Part shown: positions 44,351-56,335 of the stretch, in pieces
Numbering within the stretch: the stretch's first letter is position 1
Layout: the number at the start of each line of letters is the position of its first letter
Translations under genes and position numbers: made by a program
Assembly (NCBI GenBank): GCA_026122235.1
Contig: JAOCZM010000284.1
Span: 992,001-1,056,000, forward strand
From: Vinca minor
Lineage: Eukaryota; Streptophyta; Magnoliopsida; Gentianales; Apocynaceae
Direction: 5' to 3'
DNA: 64,000 nt
Notes under the pieces: model-generated
The model's database searches: none
What the model was told of the DNA's origin: nothing
What the model saw: only the letters and a program-made list of their open reading frames with translations

Positions 44351-45110
44351 CCTCCATTCATTAATATAATACAACAATCTCTACAACCGAAAGAACTAGT
44401 TTGTAAGATCAAAATACAAGTATACAAGATGGGCTTCTCTTTGTATCCTCATAATTTGAACTTATAGTTTTTTTCCGTAAATTGTAGTAGAAATTTTGTC
44501 GAGATCGTGGTGAATTCTTGTACATGACAGGGACTTTTTTAGTGTTTTTTTTTTGTTAGAAGCTTTTTTATTATAGTAGGTGATTAAGCCTGGATCATGG
44601 TTAATTTTGTCTTTGGCAGTAGCATTAACTATTGCCCATCAGACGGTCGACCGCAAGGTACCGTCCAGGCGACAGTTATGCGCGGAACAGGTGATCATCG
44701 AGTTATTGAGGGGATGCTATTTGCTGTGGTTGAACATTCTGGTTGCAGAGATCATGCGTAGGATATTTTGAAGTTTCTTGATCTTCTTTTGAGCGCTTTT
44801 GTTCAGATTGATTAGATTAGGTTGACTTTTGATTTTCTAGCTAGTGTAACACATGGGTAAATCATTTTTTAATGGTTTTTCCTTTTGATCATATATATAC
44901 ATTCACCATTTGATAAAAAAAATTACTTTTATTACATATTGCGAAAACTAAGAAAGCAAAAATTAAGATGATTTTTAATCAAATATTAATATTGCTCTCT
45001 TAAATAAATAGTTGTATATAAGTTATATTTAAAAGAATATTATTTGCATTTTAATTAACAAAATATCTTTCTTTTTTTGCTGGAAGTCTTATATTAATAA
45101 ATGGAGGGAG
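44351..45110. mobile_element. Stowaway MITE split by a LINE tail
   Basis: The left end CCTCCATTCATTAATATAAT follows TA at 44349-44350. The right end ATATTAATAAATGGAGGGAG precedes TA at 45111-45112. The 760-bp span shrinks to about 230 bp when the LINE-derived piece (about 44400-44928) is removed. Confidence 0.78.
44400..44928 (+). mobile_element. 5'-truncated LINE, 3' end only
   Basis: A short open stretch (44580-44771) and a 3' untranslated part end in CCTTTTGATCATATATATAC, ATTCACCATTTGATAAAAAAAA, closely resembling the 3' end of the LINE at 35862. No reverse transcriptase is included. The 5' border is uncertain. The frame has no recognised domain. Confidence 0.6.
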
Positions 45111-45340
45111 TATTATTTTTATCTCAAGATCGTTTGATTGTTTTATTAGGGATTCGCGATTCATGGTTTTCTTTTTCCAAATGCAACTCAAATAGCAAAG
45201 ATCATTCGTTGTTTTTAAAGAAAAATAGAGAGTATAAAGAGTAAAGAGAGTTTTATGTCATGAATTTTCTGTTATGCGTTACTCTCACCATCAATACTCA
45301 AATAGTGTTCGGAGAGATATATGTAGCATGTTTAATGTTT

Positions 45341-45513
45341 GGACCTTGCCAGGCTACTATAATTATTGACTAAAAGATTGACTAAAATAGTTTTTCGGAC
45401 CATTTTGCCCTTATAGTTGGGTGAATCCCTTATACCAGCAGGGGGTGAGATAGTCATTTAACACCCTCAATTTGGGGATTTAGGGTTTCTATCCCCAAAA
45501 TTTTAGGAGTAAT
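45341..45513 (+). mobile_element. 182-bp element, copy 1 (3' end lost)
   Basis: GGACCTTGCCAGGCTACTAT to TTTTAGGAGTAATAACTT, colinear with copies at 45658-45839 (opposite strand) and 48545-48725. The terminal CATTTTCC is missing, so no target duplication can be read. Confidence 0.75.
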
Positions 45514-45657
45514 AACTTAGTTTGTTAGAAGTATTTATTAGACAATACTATCTCCATTCATTAATATAAATTGTTTAAAATATATAGCTAAACGAGAAAA
45601 CTGCTATTTGTAGTCAATATCTATTTATGCATTTTGATAAATAACAATATCTTTTTA

Positions 45658-45839
45658 GGAAAATGATTTACTCCTACAATTTTGGGGATAGAAACCCTAA
45701 ATCCCCAAATTGAGAGTGTTAAATGACTATCTTACCCCCTGCTGGTATAAGGGATTCACCCAACTATAAGGGCAAAATGGTCCGAAAAACTATTTTAGTC
45801 AATCTTTTAGCCAATAATTCTAGTAGCCTAGCAAGGTCC
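45658..45839 (-). mobile_element. 182-bp element, copy 2, with intact 9-bp duplication
   Basis: GGAAAATGATTTACTCCTAC to TAGCAAGGTCC, flanked by the perfect 9-bp repeat ATCTTTTTA (45649-45657 and 45840-45848). It lies inside the left arm of the long-arm MULE, so it is younger. The termini share only GGA...TCC, and the 9-bp duplication suggests mobilisation by a Mutator-type transposase. Confidence 0.85.
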
Positions 45840-46293
45840 ATCTTTTTATTAGGCTATTTATAGCAATATCTTTTTACGAGCCACTATACCTGTCCAATTA
45901 GTGAATCCGGTCATTATTCAGGCAAAAAATCACACATGCCTTGCACATGCACTCAGAGTAAGGGTAAAAATGTCTTTATCTAATTACGGATTTCGATAAA
46001 TGGCACTATCTTTTTATTAGACTAAAAATAGCATAATCAATTTACGGGCCACTATAAATGTCCAATTAGTGAATCCGGTCACTATTCAGGCCAAAAAATC
46101 ACACGTGTCTTGCACATGCTCTCGGGGTGAAGGATAAAAATGTCCAAAAACTCAATTTGACCTATTTTCCAACCATATAAGATTTGATCCGACCAGATAA
46201 AATGTGACTCGACCCGCAATCTCAATCTTATCCACCATATCCATCATCTCCACCATCTCAAACCAAACCACCACCTACTCCAGTATCCCCTCC

Positions 46294-46299
<6 letters not shown>

Positions 46300-46327
<28 letters not shown>
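46300..46327. repeat. (CT)n microsatellite in the MULE loop
   Basis: About 14 CT units in the single-copy centre of the long-arm element. Confidence 0.85.
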
Positions 46328-47325
46328 ATGAAAATAGAGTTAATATTGGTATATTAATGTCATGTTTGTTGTCTTACAAATTTCTGATTTGAAATGATGA
46401 AATTTCGACATTCGAAGTTATACTCTGATTCTTAATAAGAGTTATTTCTGCAATGTATGTTTTTGGTCTTCTATATATGATCTACCATTTTACTCCCTTT
46501 GGCCAACAAGGCAAATGACCCAAAACCCAAATAGCCGAAGCCAACATTGATCTCGAAGCAGGACAGGTACGGCTTTAAATCGTTTCTTCATTTAATCCAA
46601 CAAATTTTTTAATACATTTTTTACAATTCTTGAATTTTGTTGGTAGAAGCATTGGTAATGTGGGTGTAGGGTGCTACTGGATCAGGTGGTGGTTTGGTTT
46701 GAGATGGTGGAGATGATGGATATGGTGGAGAAGATTGAGATTGCGGGTCGGGGTCAGATCTTATCTGGTCGGAAAATGGGCCGGATTGAGTTTTTGGACA
46801 TTTTTATCCTTCACTCCGAGAGCATGTGTAAGGCATGCGTGATTTTTTTGCCTGAATAGTGATCGGACTCACTAATTGGACATTTATAGTAGCCCCCGTA
46901 AATTGATGTTGCTATTTTTAGTCTAATAAAAAGATAGTGCTATTTATCAAATCCGTAAATAGATAAAGATATTTTTACCCTTCACTACGAGAGCATGTGC
47001 AAGGCGCGTGTGATTTTTTGGCCTGAATAGTGACCGGATTCATTGGACATTTATAGTGGCCCGTTTGTTGCTATAAATAGCCTATTAAAAAAATACTGTT
47101 ATTTATCGAAATACGTAAATAAATATATGTTACAAATAGTAGTTTTCTCTTAGTTAAAATTAAGAAAGTAAAAAGTATGTGTCAATATTACTCTTTTAAA
47201 TAAGACTTATACCCCTAATTATATTTAAGAGAATAATATTGATATTTTAATTAATAAATATATTATTTTTATTTTCTTAATTTTCGTTTCACATACTAAA
47301 TAACTTATATTAAAGAATAGAGGGA

Positions 47326-48544
47326 TTAGATCGTGACATTCATCTTAATAAGAGAAAATTATTCTCAATAAAGTCTTCCCTTTTGGAAAAAGAAAAACCT
47401 AAAGTTATCTCATAAATATCAACCAAAAGAATTAAAACCTTATATATTCCTAACTAAATATCAAACGTGATTTGACTTTAATTAAATTCTGTTTTTTGTT
47501 TATCTTTTTCATACAATGCATGTCATGCAAACAATTTTTTATCTGGTTCACATGGATACTAAAATTCACTAACATGTGATTAATTGAGAATGTGATTGAT
47601 AATGTCAGAAATAATAATGTTTATCCTCTAGGGAGGAAATTCTAATTATGTTGTTGGGTGACAAAGAATTTTGAGGATATATTAAAGGAGATAGAACAAA
47701 GTATATTATATCAATGTCTTCTTTACAAGATGAATTTGATGTACAACAAATTTCCTCAAATATGTTACTCCAGAAAATTTACTTATTAAGACATTTACCG
47801 ACTATAATATCTGATAAATGAAATATGTGTCAATTCAATTATATTTTTAATTAGGGTGAGAAAACATAAAGAATGGTGTACTCTTTTTCCCATCGAATTT
47901 TATCTAGTAATATTTTAACGAAACATGCTTTATGTATTGAATATCCAAGGGGAGTATTATGAAATTAAAAGTGTGGATATCCATTGGCCCCAAAAAAGAT
48001 AATCATTCTGTCAATTCTACCCCTTAATCGTTTCTGGATATTCTGATCCTAACCCATATAAATAGGCTTAGTCTTCATTATAAAGGTTATGGTGAAATGA
48101 ATAAAACTTTAAAATTCTCCCTACCTCTTAATTATTTTATTTTGTATATTACTTCTCTTGATTATATTTAAAAATTTCACAACACCAAATAGCTATTAAG
48201 AAAATGCAAAAAAAAACGAAACATATATCAAAGCTATATGTATTTAGATTGTAATTTAGTCTAAGTTAAAATTTAACTCTGTTTTTTTAAGTTTAATGAA
48301 GTATATATTGACTTTTGTAAGAGACAGTGGGATGACCACAGTATATAATAATAATAATAAAAAAATGGATAAAGTTAAATTGTGTTGAGTTAAATTGATA
48401 TCCAATTTTTGTTAGCTAAAATACAGTTATTGGTTCAAGACCCGAATGTGTTTTGGATATTTTTTTCTTTTGCCTAGTAAGTCTCGATTAAGATGTCCAA
48501 TAATTGAAAATATACATGGACCTTTTTTTTATTAATAAAAAAAA
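47326..48544. other. AT-rich intergenic DNA
   Basis: No gene, RNA or element was recognised. A short (ATA)n tract is near 48345-48362. Confidence 0.55.
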
Positions 48545-48725
48545 GGACCTTACTAGGCTATTAGAATTATTGGCTAAAAGATTGACTAAAATAGTTTTTC
48601 GGATCTTTTTGCCTTTATAGTTGGGTGAATCCCTTATACCAGTAGAGGTGAAATAATCATTTAACATCCTCAATTTGGGGGTTTAGGGTTTCTATCCCCA
48701 AAATTCTAGGAGTAAATCATTTTCC
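48545..48725 (+). mobile_element. 182-bp element, copy 3
   Basis: GGACCTTACTAGGCTATTAG to GGAGTAAATCATTTTCC. Flanks TAAAAAAAA (48536-48544) and TAAAAAATA (48726-48734) are consistent with a 9-bp duplication with one mismatch, though low in complexity. A 61-residue minus-strand frame over it is not a gene. Confidence 0.8.
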
Positions 48726-49203
48726 TAAAAAATATTCATGGACCTACATTGGAATAATTTTGAAAGTTTTCCTATAACTAACTTGTCTCATTAATACTTG
48801 GCAAAAAAAAAACGTGTCTCATTAATGAAAATTGTCCCAAAATAACTGTTATAATTAACTAATGTGTGGTTATTAAAATTTTAATGAATTAGATGATAAA
48901 ACATAATTATAAATATAAAATATTACTTATTAATATTTTCTAGATATAGGACAACTAATTTTTATAGATAATTACTCTTTATAGATATAGGACAACTAAT
49001 TTTTTATAGAACAAAGAAAAAATTAAGACAATTAATTTGAGACGGTATGAAGCAAATAATTTACACGTTTTTTTTAATGGGCAATGCAAATATAAATGAG
49101 AATGTAATGCCCAAATTAAGCTTTTTACAAGGATTTTCCTCAAGGACGAGTATAGAATTAAGAACTGGCAAATACTATAGTCGAATATAAGTGAATATTC
49201 AAG
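48726..49203. other. AT-rich spacer
   Basis: Direct repeats of TATAGATATAGGACAACTAA occur near 48942 and 48979. Nothing else is supported. Confidence 0.5.
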
Positions 49204-49216
49204 TAGTAGCAGATGT

Positions 49217-49362
49217 GTCAAGGAGGCCGTAGCCCAGTGGGGTAAGCCTCTACTCGTGACCAAGAGGTTCCGGGTTCGACACCCTCTTTTACGTGGGGCA
49301 ATAAAAATTCTCCTCTTCTGTTGAGAGAGAATTCAAGGTTACTGACAAAAAAAAAAAAAAAA
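49217..49362 (+). mobile_element. tRNA-derived SINE, 146 bp, intact target duplication
   Basis: The A box in GTAGCCCAGTGGGGTAAG and the B box GGGTTCGACACCC are properly spaced, with a poly-A end (about 17 A). It is flanked by the perfect 13-bp duplication TAGTAGCAGATGT (49204-49216 and 49363-49375). The intact TSD means it is young. Confidence 0.93.
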
Positions 49363-49623
49363 TAGTAGCAGATGTTTATAAATTTGACCCAATCCAAATG
49401 ACGTTGTGGCTCTAGTGCCGAACGGATAAGTTCAGTATGTACGAGACTTGTCTTCATCCGTTAGAGTGAAATTTTGATGGTCAAAATTAATTTAAAACAG
49501 ACATTTGTCGTGCTTTTGTGTTTCAGGATACCTATCCTGAGGCGTTTCGTACGTTCGAATTTTTTATTCTTCTGCGTAGGATTCGGACTATCCCAACGAA
49601 GCCTAATATAATTTAATTCAATA

Positions 49624-49873
49624 CTCTCTCCATTCCCATTTAATTGTCGTTTAGTAGATATATATGTATCCAAATTAATTGTCATTTACATGTCTTTTAT
49701 TATGTGTTAACATTTATTTCAATTATACCCTCAATATATCGTTTATTGAAAAAGTGAAAGAGATGGAGGAAGAAAGGGTATTATTGAAATTGTGGTAGAA
49801 AGATTATTGTTTGTTTGAGTTTCTTAATTTTTTCAAAGTGTTATAAACGATATACATTGATGAATGGAGGGAG
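49624..49873. mobile_element. Stowaway MITE, 250 bp
   Basis: TA (49622-49623), CTCTCTCCATTCCCATTTAA at the left; CATTGATGAATGGAGGGAG, TA (49874-49875) at the right. No coding content. Confidence 0.87.
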
Positions 49874-49979
49874 TACAATCTTACCATTCTCCATTTTTTA
49901 CCGTTGCCAGTCTATTTATTTTATATAAACGTCAATTTTATATGTCATCAGTGCAACTTAAATTCTTATCATGAACATT

Positions 49980-50190
49980 TTTTTTTTTGACACCTGAAGG
50001 CGATTGCCACCGAAGGGGAAGAGTGTAGAGTACCCTAGATAGGGAGATTGTAGCATGTCTCATGCCTGGGGAGGGAACTTGGCCTCACAAAGAGGATAAT
50101 TTATTACCCCACAAAAGGAGATACAGGAATCGACCACGGGACCTCCGTCCCGTGACCGGGTAGCCTTACCACTTGGGCTACCCGATTCCT
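49980..50190 (-). mobile_element. tRNA-derived SINE, about 210 bp
   Basis: On the minus strand GGGTAGCCCAAGTGGTAAGG (A box) and CGTGGTCGATTCCTG (B box) head the element. The rest runs through CCCAGGCATGAGACATGC to an A-run at 49989-49980. The target duplication is not clear (possibly AATGT). A longer family than the SINE at 49217. Confidence 0.82.
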
Positions 50191-51089
50191 ATACATTGGG
50201 ACACAAGTTTTTTGCAAATTAAATTCAATACAACTTTGCTATTTTTCAATTTTATTAAAATTTAGTGGGACTTTATTTATTATCTAACAGAAATTCTTCT
50301 AGTGTGAACACTCGACACAAATTTATTGTAAATTCAATTCAATACGACTTTGCTACTTTGATAGTCTCCAGTTTTATATTTACTGTTGACAATCTACTTT
50401 TTTTATTACAACAAAAGTCAATCTTCCATGCCATTCAAATTCAGTTTGACTTCACTTATTATTTACAAGAATTCTTCTAATATGAAATAAATAAAATTGT
50501 TATGTGGAATATAAACTAGAACTAAACTCTTATAAGATTTTGCAGTAGATTTTGAATTAAATAATAATTATTTAAAAAATATTTAAGGTAATATTTTGAT
50601 GCTTTAGGAAAATATTTAAGGTAAGATTTTAATTTTTTTGTGATATATTTTAGATTTTGGTCTCTTTTTTTTGGTACCCTTTTTAATTCCTTAGTTAGGT
50701 TCAGACTTAGGAATTTTCTCTTTGCTCCATGCCATAATACAAAAAGAGAGGCAGACATGATAGACTCCATCATCTGATTTATCACATTATCATTGAACCC
50801 CACTCAGACCAATATATGCTTCAAGAAAAGCTAATCGACGCGGCTCCTACGACCTGGTTCGAGGCGAAAGCCGCGACCTCCTCCCTCAATATCCATTAGT
50901 ACATGCATTTACGGTCATTAAATCAAGGTCTTGTTGAGACATAAATAAATAAAAGAAGAATAAAGAGAAAAGATGGTTATTAGAACAGTAAGATTTATAT
51001 TAATAGAAGGGAAAGAGCAGAAAATAAAATATAGCCGAAAATATTAACTATAACAGTTTTTTTCTAGAAAAGTTGTAGAATATTTCCTT
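50191..51089. other. AT-rich DNA with two loose direct copies
   Basis: AAATTCAATACAACTTTGCTA at about 50220 recurs as AAATTCAATTCAATACGACTT near 50330, and two further fragments (AAGTTTT, GGAATTC-like) suggest an old duplication. Near 50570-50640 TTTAAGGTAA repeats in tandem. No gene. Confidence 0.45.
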
Positions 51090-51099
51090 CATGACTTAT

Positions 51100-54000
51100 C
51101 ATCCTGCCATACATTGAGAGCAAACGGTGGAGTGTTTCTGAAAATTTGACATGAATTGTAAGTCATCGAAATTCCAAATTTGGCCAGCGTCAGTCAGTTG
51201 ATTATCCTGTCGAAATATGTGATGTCTGGTGCATTCCTCGAATCCTTAAATGAGAAATCTTCGAACAAGATTATTATATTTTATATTACAATCATTATTT
51301 AATAAATCTAATGTGATTTGGAAGTCAAGACCAATCTTTTTAGACCAAATCATAATGCTAAAATCTCAGCTTCGTTAGATGTAGTGTTTGACAATTGAAA
51401 ACTGAAACCAATTATCCATTCTCCTTTATCATTACGGATAACTCCTCCAGCACTACCTATACCGCTGTTTTGTTGACATGCACCATCCATGTTTAGAGAA
51501 AGAAAATTTGTTTTAGGTGCTTGCCAGTTAATATTTTTGGTGATAAATTGACGCAGAGTTGAAAAGAGATTATTTGTGTAAACATATTCCATACTTCTTG
51601 CAATTGTTTCATTACAATTAATTAATGTGCTTGATTTTTGAATTTTTTTGTATTTCTATTTGACCATAAAGACCAACATGCAAAAGTAAATGTAATTGCC
51701 CATAAAATTCTTTGATGATGGACCAGTGTTGTTGTACAATTAGATTTGAACCATGATTCGAATGAACCGTTATTCTTTATCAATGATATAATATTAGTAT
51801 TAAGATGTTTTACCATGATATTCTAGAATGACTTAGCATTAGTACAATGTCGCAAAATGTGTTATGTATTTTCAGAATTACAATGACATATACCACGAAT
51901 ATCTGAGTTAATAATATGGAACTTTTGAAGTAGACAAGCATGAGGTATTCTGTCATGATAGCATAGCCAGATGAAATTTTTTATTTTTGGTAAAGAGTTA
52001 ATATTCCATAACCGTTTCCATGGCTTTATTAAATTATTTGTAATTTTATACTGTTGTGATTTATATGCTGAAAACACGAAAAAAATTACTGTCATGGGTT
52101 AATGACCAATAATGATGGTCTTGATTGGTTAAGTAAAAAGGAATAGGTGTAGATTTTATGATCTGGATATGTAAGGGGAACTGGGAACGTGCATTCATGA
52201 AGGTTTATAGTATTATTAATAATCATTTCATTAACCTTAAGGTTAATTTATTTCTTATGAAGTGGTCCAATAAAAAGTGATCTAAGAGGATCAAGTGGTG
52301 TCCAATTATCCATAAAGACTGATATTGATTTCCCATTCCCAATCTTCCATTTTAAGTGTGGCTTGCATATGCCCTATCTTGAGAGAATACTCTTTCATAT
52401 GGGTGAGGGTGAGTAGTGAGGGCCGGTTTAGATTAGTAAGATCATCATTAATTAAGGGTCGTGACTTTGTAATTTGAACCCATAAGTCTTTTTTGTTGGT
52501 AAAGAAACAACGTCATGCTAGATTTGCTAATACTGCAAGCTTATATTCTTTTAATTTTCTTATCTGAAGGCCACCATGTGTATATGGTAAACAAACTTGA
52601 TTCCATGAAATAAGATGTAATTTTTTCTTTTCTAATGTGTTGCCCCAAAGAAAATTGCGGCATATACTGTCAATTTGGTTTGCAACTGTCTTTGAAAGTT
52701 TATACAGTTGCATCACATGAGATGGAATTGCAGAAAGAGTGGATTTTATAAGTGTGCATCTAACCGGATAAGTTAAAAACTTAGTTTTTAAATTGGATAG
52801 TCTATTATTTAAATTATCAATTATAAATTGAAAGTTATGATGACAGAGTGGGGTGATAGAGTAAGGAAAATCCAAATATCTACCAAAGTCATTAGCTCTA
52901 GATATTTGAAAACTGTCACAAATAGAGAGTGTTAATTGGGATGTTATAATTTTTGAAAAGATTACACAGGATTTAGAAAAGTTAATTTTATGTCATGCTT
53001 TTTTGCATAAGTCATCCAAAATATCTATAATTGTGTCTGAATTTTTTAAAGTTGTTTTAGATAGTAAGATGACATATTCTGCAAACATGATATGAGTTAA
53101 TGGTGTACATTTGCAAGACAGTTTAATCGGTGTCCAAAGAGAATTTGAAACTGCCTGATTAATGCTTAATGTCAAGAATTCCATACTTAAAATGAATAAA
53201 TATGATGATAATGGATCACTTTATCTGAAACCTCGACTAGGGTTAAAAAATGGGGTAGAGCATCTATTAATTAAAATATAAGTTGATACCGTGGTTATGC
53301 AACTCATAATATGGTTAATAAGGTTGGTCGGAAAATGAAATAAAAGACCATTCCAAAAAGTCAAGAGCTTTTTCAATATCGATTTTGATGGTCATATTCG
53401 CTATTTTGCCTTTTTATGTTTAAATGAATATAGAATTTCCTAAGCTATACTAGCATTATCTAATGCTCTACGATTTGGAAGAAAACTGCTTTGGTTAGGA
53501 CTTATTATTTTTGACAGGCTAGATCGGATACGTGTAACTATAATTTTAGTTATACATTTGTATATAGTGTTACATAAGCTTATTGGACGATAATGAGTAA
53601 TAAGTTATGATTTTTGTATCTTAGGTATAAGGCAGATGAATGTTTTGTTCAGTTCATCTGGTAGGATACTAGTTTTAAAAAAGTTAATAATCAGGGTGTC
53701 ACGCCCCGAGCCCGCGGGCCCGCAACGCGACGCATGGGCCTGGCAGTACCCACGATCATGTACTTGGCAACCGAACTCGCTATGCCAAAAGGGATATCCC
53801 GAGATGATAATGGGTACTTAGGCCCACCTTATATACCAGTCACAACTTTTAGGCTTATCCCATATGGGATGGGGTTTCACATTCACCCCTCCTTAAGACC
53901 CTAGCGTCCTCGCTAGGCGCCCCAAACATACTAGGCCCTTGACCAACCAGGTGTGCAGGATTCTAGAGGTGGCCCCCACCCCTTATGATGTGGCACTTAG

Positions 54001-55490
54001 CTCCCACACGTCCGCCTGGTCACCGGCTCTGATACCACTCTGTCACGCCCCGAGCCCGCGGGCCCGCAACGCGACGCATGGGCATGGCAGTACCCACGAT
54101 CATCTACTTGGCAACCGAACTCGCTATGCCAAAAGGGATATCCCGAGATGATAATGGGTACTTAGGCCCACCTTATATACCAGTCACAACTTTCAGACTT
54201 ATCCCATGTGGGATGGGGTTTCACACAGGGTCATAACAGATTGTTTGGTTATATTCCAAAAAAATTGAAAAAAAATTGAATGTAAACCATCTGGTTTAGG
54301 AGATTTGTAATGTTTGAAGGTATTTAGAATTTTCTGTACCTCACATTCAGATGGGGGGAGAGCTAGTTGATCATGGAATGAGTGGTGCATTTCATATTGA
54401 TTTAAAGAGGGAATATTCATCTTAAGTTCCCGTGGTGAAAACAAATGCTCTGATTTAAATAAATATTGAAATGATCTAAAATGATGTCTCTAATATGATT
54501 AGGATTTGAATGCCAATTACCAAATAAATCCTTGAGTGTGAGTATTTTATTTTTCCTTCTTCTGTTTATAGTAGAAATGTGAAAGAAGTTTATATTTGAA
54601 TCGTCGTTCTGAAGCCAATTGATACGTGATTTTAACATCCAAAATTCCTTCTCATCATTAAGGATATCCATATATTTATGTTGTAGTTCATCCTGCAGTT
54701 GAATTATAAAAGAGTTAAATTTTTTACTTAAATATTTTTCTATACCTTTTAATCCAACCAAAATTAATTTTTTTACGTTGAAAAATGTTTCTATAGTTAT
54801 TTTTATTCCAAATTATGACTAGTTCTTGAAACCTTTTTATAGCAGAATTATAATCCTTACAACTAAACCAACTATTATATACTACTTGGTTAAAAGATGT
54901 GTGTGATAACCACATTGTTTCAAAGCGAAAATGGGCTTTAGTGTAGTGAAAGCATTCAGTTGTAAGTAGAAGAGGACAATGGTCCGAACCAATAGTGGGA
55001 AGATGATGAACAATTGTATATGAGAAATGTTCTAACCATTATGATATAGTGAGGCAACGGTCTAGTCGTTCTAATATTAATCTTTTTTTTGATTTATTTT
55101 TATTGATCAAGTATACGGATGTCCTTTAAATCCTAAATCTATTAGCCTACAATCATTTAGAACAAACACAAACTCCGAAACCCTAGCTGTATTTATAGGC
55201 TTACTGTCAAATTTTTCTTTAGAGCATGTAATTTCATTAAAATCTCCTAATATGAGCCAAGGTTTTTTCAAGTGATTTAGCTAAAGTTTTTAAATTTTCC
55301 CAGAGGGCACGTTTGTGTAATAACAAGTAACTAAAATAAATTGTAGAAATCATAAAAGAGAATTTAGGAATTCTTACAGTGATCATCAAGTGTAACTCTC
55401 GTGATGTTTTTGCTGTAATGGCAACTTCAACGTTAGGATTCCAGATAGCCGCTATCCCGCCAGCTTGTCCTACAACTTCCACACATGCTC
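51100..55490 (-). pseudogene. L1-type LINE ORF2 relic
   Basis: Read from right to left: endonuclease (about 55480-54960: GQAGGIAAIWN; ERLDRCLT, then LPTIGSDHCPLLL with the SDH catalytic triplet), reverse transcriptase (about 54900-52500: ALPPSECEVQKILNTF with SPKPDGLHSIFFQFFW; the YADD-type box is degenerate as FAEYVILLS near 53110), the PVRCTLIKSTLSAIPSHVMQ thumb, zinc-binding RT domain (52090-51865: KIKNFIWLCYHDRIPHACLL) and RNase H (51590-51100: LNMDGACQQNSGIG; SNEAEILAL). Many stops and shifts break it into pieces. A TRIM element is inserted at 53697-54225. ORF1 was not found upstream. Confidence 0.87.
53697..54225 (-). mobile_element. TRIM (miniature LTR retrotransposon), 529 bp
   Basis: Two 185-bp LTRs (53697-53881 and 54041-54225) begin TGTCACGCCCC and end GGGTTTCACA on the plus strand and differ at about six positions. 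A 5-bp duplication CAGGG flanks the element (53692-53696, 54226-54230). On the minus strand the first LTR is followed by TGGTATCAGAGCC, the initiator-Met tRNA primer site, and the second is preceded by an AAGGAGGGGTGAA polypurine tract, so the element runs on the minus strand. The 159-bp interior has no gene. It splits the LINE reverse transcriptase. Confidence 0.95.
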
Positions 55491-55499
55491 TTATTTTTT

Positions 55500-56335
55500 G
55501 TTTTTGGTTAGTAGCACTTTACTTTCATTAAGTTAAGAGGGTGTAGCACTTTAATCCTTGAAGTTTCAATTAATGCAATATATGTTCAATGATCGCCAGT
55601 CAACCGTTAAGAAAGTGAATGACATCTTATATTTTGAATGTAAAATGACATTAATGTCCTTATTTTTTGTGATTACTATTTTCTTTCATTAATTATTTGA
55701 ATAAAATTACTCTAAAATCAGTTACTGCAAGAAAAAAAACAAAAAACCCCCATCAAAGATAAAAACATAAACTCAAATCGTAGTCTTCGTCAAAATTTCT
55801 CCAATGTCAAATCAACGATGTTATGTTAACTACAATTTAAATGGTCGTCGTTAACACTTTCTCCCTTCGTTTGTCGTTGTCCATTACGTTGCAACCACTA
55901 TCAAATTTTACTTTGAAGATCTTTCCTCTGTTATTATTGCCACCCATCAAACCTTTGCAGTTAAAGGGTAGTGGTAAGTGGTAACAGTTTTGCATGTTAC
56001 TAAAGAAGTAGATCGTGAAAGAGACTAAAGAAACAAAAAGATATTTAATGTAACTTGTTACTCTTATTTTTTCCCCTCTGAATTTTTTTAAATTTAAAAT
56101 TAAAAAATACGAATGAGTTAATTCATTTATTTAAGGAACTACATTAAAAAATGTTTTAAATTGATAGTAGTGAAATGCAAGAATATGAATAAAGGCAATA
56201 GAGTTATGTTGCTGCCACTTTTTATCGGAGATTTAATGTAATTTAACGGAATGAATTAGTGGGTTAATTGTAACTTCCAAGACTAAAGTGCTAGACTCCC
56301 AAACTCAATGATAGTAAAATGTAATTAACTTTTAT
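55500..56335. mobile_element. Probable TIR element (MULE-like), about 0.8 kb
   Basis: GGTTAGTAGCACTTTACTTT with TAGCACTTTAATCCTTGAAG at 55507-55572 is mirrored at 56265-56331 (reverse complement: AGTTAATTACATTTTACTAT with TAGCACTTTAGTCTTGGAAG). The arms are about 65 bp, fairly diverged. No transposase. The duplicated target is uncertain, so the class is tentative. 56336-56876 beyond it is AT-rich with nothing supported. Confidence 0.55.

Larger units (their letters stand above)
45594..47150. mobile_element. MULE-like element with very long, multi-unit terminal repeats
   Basis: The left GAGAAAACTGCTATTTGTAG is mirrored by CTACTATTTGTAACATAT read from the right end. Complementarity continues inward to about 46280/46665 (CCATCTCAAACCAAACCACC against GGTGGTGGTTTGGTTTGAGA), so each arm is about 490-500 bp once the 182-bp insertion is removed. 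Each arm repeats the TCCGGTCACTATTCAGGCC sub-unit twice. Flanks TAGCTAAAC and TAGTTAAAA may be a decayed 9-bp duplication. The termini are related to those of the element at 31439-33000. No transposase is present. Confidence 0.75.
45548..47325. mobile_element. Stowaway-like MITE hosting a MULE
   Basis: The left CTATCTCCATTCATTAATAT and right ATATTAAAGAATAGAGGGAT ends mirror each other, with TA-containing borders. Removing 45594-47150 and one duplicated site leaves about 210 bp. The inner right half (TTAAGAGAATAATATTGATA) matches the Stowaway at 44351-45110, so both are the same family. Confidence 0.72.

Noticed and set aside
46671..46859. 62-residue plus-strand frame in the MULE arm
   Set aside because: It lies in the terminal inverted repeat, its mirror frame exists in the other arm, and it shows no domain.
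49217..49300. tRNA gene candidate from A- and B-box sequences
   Set aside because: The boxes head a poly-A-tailed unit with a 13-bp target duplication and no acceptor stem, so it is a SINE. The same reasoning applies at 49980-50190 and 4910-4990.
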